A stretch of DNA of 64,000 nt from Nigrospora sphaerica (taxonomy: Eukaryota > Ascomycota > Sordariomycetes > Amphisphaeriales > Apiosporaceae): NCBI GenBank assembly GCA_018287875.1, contig JAGVVL010000001.1, positions 5,828,001-5,892,000 of the forward strand, written 5' to 3'. The translations under genes were made by a program, and so were the position numbers. The stretch's first letter is position 1, and the number at the start of each line of letters is the position of its first letter. Positions 59,612 to 64,000 of this stretch are shown in pieces. Under the pieces are notes generated by a model, which saw only the letters and a program-made list of their open reading frames with translations, did no database searches and was not told the DNA's origin.

Positions 59612-62186
59612 CCCAAAGGTATTCCGGGATCCCTTGGGGTGGCGTCTGCATAATAAGGCGAGAGCACACGAGACTTGTGAGGCAGAAGTCTGGAATTAGG
59701 CAACTATGAGGCTACGAGCGCGAACAGGGCGCCACGCAGGTTCGCGACTATGACGAACTGTCCAAGGGAGAATCTCCCATCATGTCCGTGGCCGAGAGCT
59801 GCCAAGGAGAAGGCGAGGAACCAGGGTTTGAGGACATGGCGGTACGGTTACTGAAAGCGTGATGGCAGGCTGTGCAAACAGCTGGCACGATCTCTCCTCG
59901 ACGCTTGCGCGTGGATCAATCATCGCAGGAATCCCGACTTCTACCTCTTTGTGCTACCGAAGACGTAAGACCTGCCCTTGAACGGATGGCGGCGCCTACC
60001 AGCTTGGGGAAATTGCTTTCTTGTAGTATATTGCCACCGCCGCTGACTGTTTGCTCCGAACCTCAATGCCAGCAACCGCCGCCGTGCAGTATCTTCACCC
60101 GAACAGTTATGTACGATTGTAAGCAGAGCTGCAGTGCAAAGTTACATGCAGGTGCTTTCGAACAGCCGTGCCGGGTGAGACGGTCACATCTCGCAGGAGG
60201 TGTCACCCCTCGGAAGCACCCACCCGGGACTTGGTCCCGCCCCGGGGAAGCGGGAAGGCCCGGGTGTGCCGCTCCATCCCGGAAGCTCGAGATGAAAAAA
60301 CAGCGGGGGACACGGGACAAGACGCCGAAACGCGCCCGAGGCGCCCGCTGTTGTTCTGGTACTTGTGCGTTGGGGGCCCGTGGGATCCCTCCTTAACCAG
60401 TTTTGCTGCGACGCAACAGCACGACGTCCGCTCTGAGATCCGTCATCGGCTGGGCCTTGGTGACGCGAGGTCACCTCGAGAACCGTTCCTATGGAGATGC
60501 CGGAAGAGACTACACGTGCCGGAGATCTAAACAGGAACCGGTTGGATCACCAGTCGGGAGCAGTTGATACCCAACGCGTTACCAGCGAGCGAAGTCTTCG
60601 CAAACCTTACTTTGTCACGAGAATGTGTCTGCTCTCTGGCAAATTGCCGTAATCCGGAAATTCGAGCGCTTTCGCTGTTTCTATCAGTACCCCCGGGATG
60701 GCCTTCTCAGGGCGCTCACGTCGGGGACGGCCAAGTAAAGGGGCAAACGCAAATACCGTCTACCAAGAGGGATTGCCCACTTCGTGATATCAAGACGCGG
60801 CTCTGGTTAGCACGGCACCTTATACCGGATGATCCTAAACTTAAATCTGTTTTCAAAGCAGGCGTTCTGCTATTACGGTGCAACGAGCACGCGCAGGAGT
60901 TCCTGGCTGACGCGCGGGTTTGTGAACTACGAGTTCACACGAGCCGACGGGCTGTATTTTCGGACGGCGGATCCTGTTCGCACAACCCAGGATAGGAATC
61001 CATCCAACACGCTATATACACTAAGACCCTCACCGGCTTCTCCGCGCTGAAATACTCGCCGGGTCCGGGGCATGATTGCCGTTCAAGACAGTTCTGCACG
61101 CTCTCGTTTCATGCCAGGGCACTTGACGGCCCTAATCTTTACCACGGCCACGTCCCATGGGGCGTATGCCATGCGATGACAAGATGGGTCTGTAAATGGC
61201 TCTGTAAGAAAGCGTTCTGGGAAGACAACATGTTCAGTGGGTCTAGTAGACAGTGGACAGGCCGGTATAGACATCATGGGGTATTTCCGTCACTCGCACC
61301 ACGAGAACATGCCGCCTTCTTTTCTCGCTACCCTCCATCGTCTTAACCAGGTGGGAATTCCCTAGGTCTCCTCCGTTACTACCTCGTCGATGCCTGCCTT
61401 GTCGGTCCGGGTGTACTTCCACCACACATAAGGCGAGTCGACAGTAAGCCGTCCACGGACATAGGGCCCCGGAGGTTCCGACTGATGCTTGCTCCCTAGA
61501 GAAAAAAATACCTACCCATCGGGCCCTGTATGCGCTCCGTGACCGGATTCCTCACCGATGACGAGGGCTATCTGAAACCGGCGAGAATTTCATTGACCGT
61601 TTAACGAGTTGAAGTTGAAGTGGAAATCGACAAGAGTTGGTGATTATTGCGCTTGTGGATGTACGTACGTAAAGCTGTCGAAAGCACCAGTGTGGTTGTC
61701 GTCTTCTTGCTACTGGCGCGGGGTATGAAGATAAATCGCCTAGTTTTGCATGGCGAGGGCTCGTGTCTCTCTTCTTTCGATGCTGCTGGTAACCATAGCC
61801 CAAGGGCTCATCAATGAAATACCCGCCTCTGCCACCTCGGGCCCCCCGTTCCGTGGGCGAGTCCTACCACAGCGAGCGGGGGCTGGGTTACGAACTCCCG
61901 TGATCCCTTGTACCCCTGAACGCCCTGGGTCTCTGGCTGCTCGGGGCCTTTTGCCTTCGTTTAAGAAGACTCCCTGCGTGCGTGCGCCCGATGCATAACA
62001 AAACCTCAAGGTCACTCCCCCCCTATGTACCCAAAAGCCGTATGCGAGCGAAATGCCTTCTGCGGCGTGGAAGGGCCACGTTGCGACGGGTGACAGGCGT
62101 TGCTGCACAAAAAGGCCCATGTATCTCGTGTCTCAGGCAAGTTGTTGGCTGTTGCCCCCAACTTCCTATGCCGCCGCCGGCAGCGA
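59596..62186. other. Intergenic, 2.6 kb, starting with a G16 run
   Basis: G homopolymer at 59596-59611 directly after the reductase stop. The remainder has no supported gene; open frames near 60564-61050 lack domain similarity. Confidence 0.55.
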
Positions 62187-63134
62187 TTAATCTTGCGCCA
62201 CAGTTTGCTGATGGAGACGGTTAGTAGTGCTCTGGGAACCAAACCTCCCTATCGGCGGTAGCGGGCTGACGACGTCACGGGGACCGAGTCGGCCAGGAAA
62301 TGACTTACTACGAGCCAGTCCATTCCCTCGTTCACACCACTGCCGTCAACCGCCGAGCAGGCCATGATGCTCCAATTGCGGTCCCTGAGCTCGCCTAGTC
62401 GTAGTGCCTCGCTGATCTCGCCTGCTCCCTTGGCACCGGGTTGGTCTTGCTTGTTGGCGAAGACCAGCAGAGCCGCATCCTTGAGCTCGTCCTCGTTCAG
62501 CATGGCTCCCAGCTCCTCGGCGGCTGTCTGCAATCGTTCGATATCGGTACTGTCGACGACGAAGACGACGGCGGCCGTGTTCGCGTAGTAGCAGCGCCAG
62601 TATGGCCGGATCGAAGTCTGTCCGCCCAAGTCCCATACATTAAAGTTGAGGTTCTTGTATGTTACGGACTCGACGTTGAAACCGATGGTCGGGATCGTGG
62701 TCACCACCTCGCCTATCTGCAGTTTACGAATGTTGGTCAGTCGGCTGGTCCGTCAGGGTTTCCGATGATAAGATTCGCGGGCATCGCCTCTTGCGCAAGC
62801 CTTGGGCCGCCACGGGGCGGGCATCCATGGTTCGGGCGGGGAGCGACGGCCGGCGGGGACCGGCTGGGAGTGCGGGCTGTCGGGAAGGGGGGAGTTCAGG
62901 GCAGCGCGCGCACCTTCAATCTGTACAGCAAGGTCGTCTTTCCGGCGTTGTCCTGTGCGATGCGAAGTCAGTCGTGAGGTCGCTGAGCTCACTCAGCAAA
63001 CGGGCAAGCCAGGGCGCGGGATGCGTGGTGCTGTTGCTGGCGGCGCAGGTGCTGCTTACAAGACCGAGAATCAAGATCCTGATTTCCTTCTTCGCCCACA
63101 GCAGGCTGGACAGCCATGACATGCTCTGACCCAT
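62187..63134 (-). CDS. ARL1: Arf-like small GTPase Arl1
   Basis: Ras-superfamily GTPase of the Arf family that recruits GRIP-domain tethers to the trans-Golgi; 180 residues (yeast Arl1, 183). Exons (minus): 63134-63060, 62952-62914, 62716-62309, 62207-62187; introns 107, 197, 101 nt, all phase 0. The N-terminus [13 protein letters not shown] has the myristoylation glycine G2 and amphipathic helix. GTP motifs: GLDNAGKT (24-31), PTIGFNVE with switch-I T48, WDLGGQ with catalytic Q71, NKQD, and CSAVDG. The second exon is only 39 nt. The last exon encodes QTVAQD and stop, following a clear ACTAAC branch motif and CATCAG acceptor; it continues GMDWLV as expected. All exons are needed for the P-loop to be intact. 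Confidence 0.95.
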
Positions 63135-64000
63135 TTTGGCTACGTATGTGGTGTATGTCGTGCGGGTGGTTTCGGTTTCGGTGGTCCGGGGTAGATGGAT
63201 GCCTTCTCCCTTGGGATGGGCGGTCGGGGCGTGCAAGAGGCGCGAGAGGCACGGGAAGGTCTCGTGTGTCTAGGCGCGCGAAGCGTGGGACCGGGGGCGG
63301 CGGCGCTGCTGCTATGGATCGGTAGGTATGTATCTCTGAATGGAAGTACGGGAGGCACCCAATCGAGGCGTAGCAGACGATGTAAGGGTACGGTGGAGGT
63401 CGCCGAACGGCAGTCAGACGCCTTATTAGCCCGTCGAGTCAGATCTGGCCAAAGTGGATATTGAATATGTAAGTATGTTACGTACCTGAATGGAGGTATG
63501 TACGAGTAGCACTACCCGAAAGCTGAGCAAGTTCACAGGCTGGTTGCTATGTGGCAGGTAGCATACCTAGATATGTAGTAGGGCAATGTAGTAAGGTAGT
63601 TTTGAATGGTCTGGAAGTTGCCGCCGTCACTGGGGTCGCGTCAACGCCAGCAGTGGGTGTTCCCAATGGTTCGCAGGACGGGCCGGCGCAAGAAGGGAGC
63701 CGAGTCGATGAAGGCCGGATGAACGACGCAGGGGGGATTGACGCCTTTCGCTTTTCTCGACGCCGTTTAATAGTTATGTACGGGATTGCTTATTAAAACA
63801 ACAGAGAAACAACAGTCCCTTCAAGTGTGAAGCCTGCTTATACAGACTGAAGGCGAAAGGGGAAGATGGGTAAGCGGGCAACAAATGCTGTACCTTTTGC
63901 CATCCATCCTGCTAATGAAAGGGAGGCAACCTGTCGCGGACCTGATTGCAGGCCAGGCCACGGGTACGCCAGGTGGCCCGGGCAAATGCCTGCTGCTCCT
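63135..64000. other. ARL1 upstream region to window edge
   Basis: No gene is supported. ARL1 promoter and leader lie at the left. Several TAGGTA/TACCTA words occur at 63320-63600. Short open frames lack protein character. Confidence 0.55.

Overview
The window is nuclear DNA of a filamentous ascomycete, most likely a Sordariomycete. Its genes are interrupted by mostly 45-160 nt GT-AG introns with branch-like CTAAC/CTGAC motifs. Coding GC is high. The gene set is typical of Pezizomycotina: Nup192, a Ste3-type pheromone receptor, a KatG catalase-peroxidase and a fungal_trans transcription factor. I rebuilt the exon-intron structure of fifteen of the sixteen protein genes from reading frame and splice-site phase; every multi-exon model that starts inside the window sums to a whole number of codons. 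I saw no rRNA, tRNA, CRISPR array or intact transposon.

Layout, left to right. 1-17 kb: the 3' part of NUP192 (+), a Dip5-like amino-acid permease (+), a small secreted protein (-), and a neurochondrin-family protein (-) divergent from a CLC chloride transporter (+). 17.9-19.7 kb: a SIM- and RING-containing protein resembling the SUMO-targeted ubiquitin ligase Slx8 (-). 23.5-36.4 kb: an accessory-looking group made of an Mtr-like neutral amino-acid transporter (-), a CE4/NodB deacetylase of the HpPgdA type (-), an oxidoreductase relic, an amidase (+), a short-chain dehydrogenase (-) and a C2H2 plus fungal_trans regulator (+). 36.4-44.4 kb: an 8 kb stretch with no gene I can support. 44.4-49.1 kb: a forkhead factor (+) and a mitochondrial single-strand DNA-binding protein (-). 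50.7-55.3 kb: a STE3 receptor (+) converging on katG (-). 58.4-63.1 kb: an aldo-keto reductase (+) and ARL1 (-).

Most genes are housekeeping or signalling and unrelated to each other. The 23.5-36.4 kb group is the exception. It combines uptake (transporter), two C-N hydrolases (CE4 deacetylase and amidase), an oxidoreductase and a local regulator, and the transporter promoter is rich in GATA-factor sites. It is the best candidate for an undescribed pathway, probably use of an amide or related nitrogen compound. Other points of interest are a zinc-finger gene whose first intron cuts the last zinc-ligand codon, a CLC with Gln at the usual proton-glutamate position, a 747 nt minisatellite-bearing intron, and eight non-coding G/C homopolymers of 11 nt or more.
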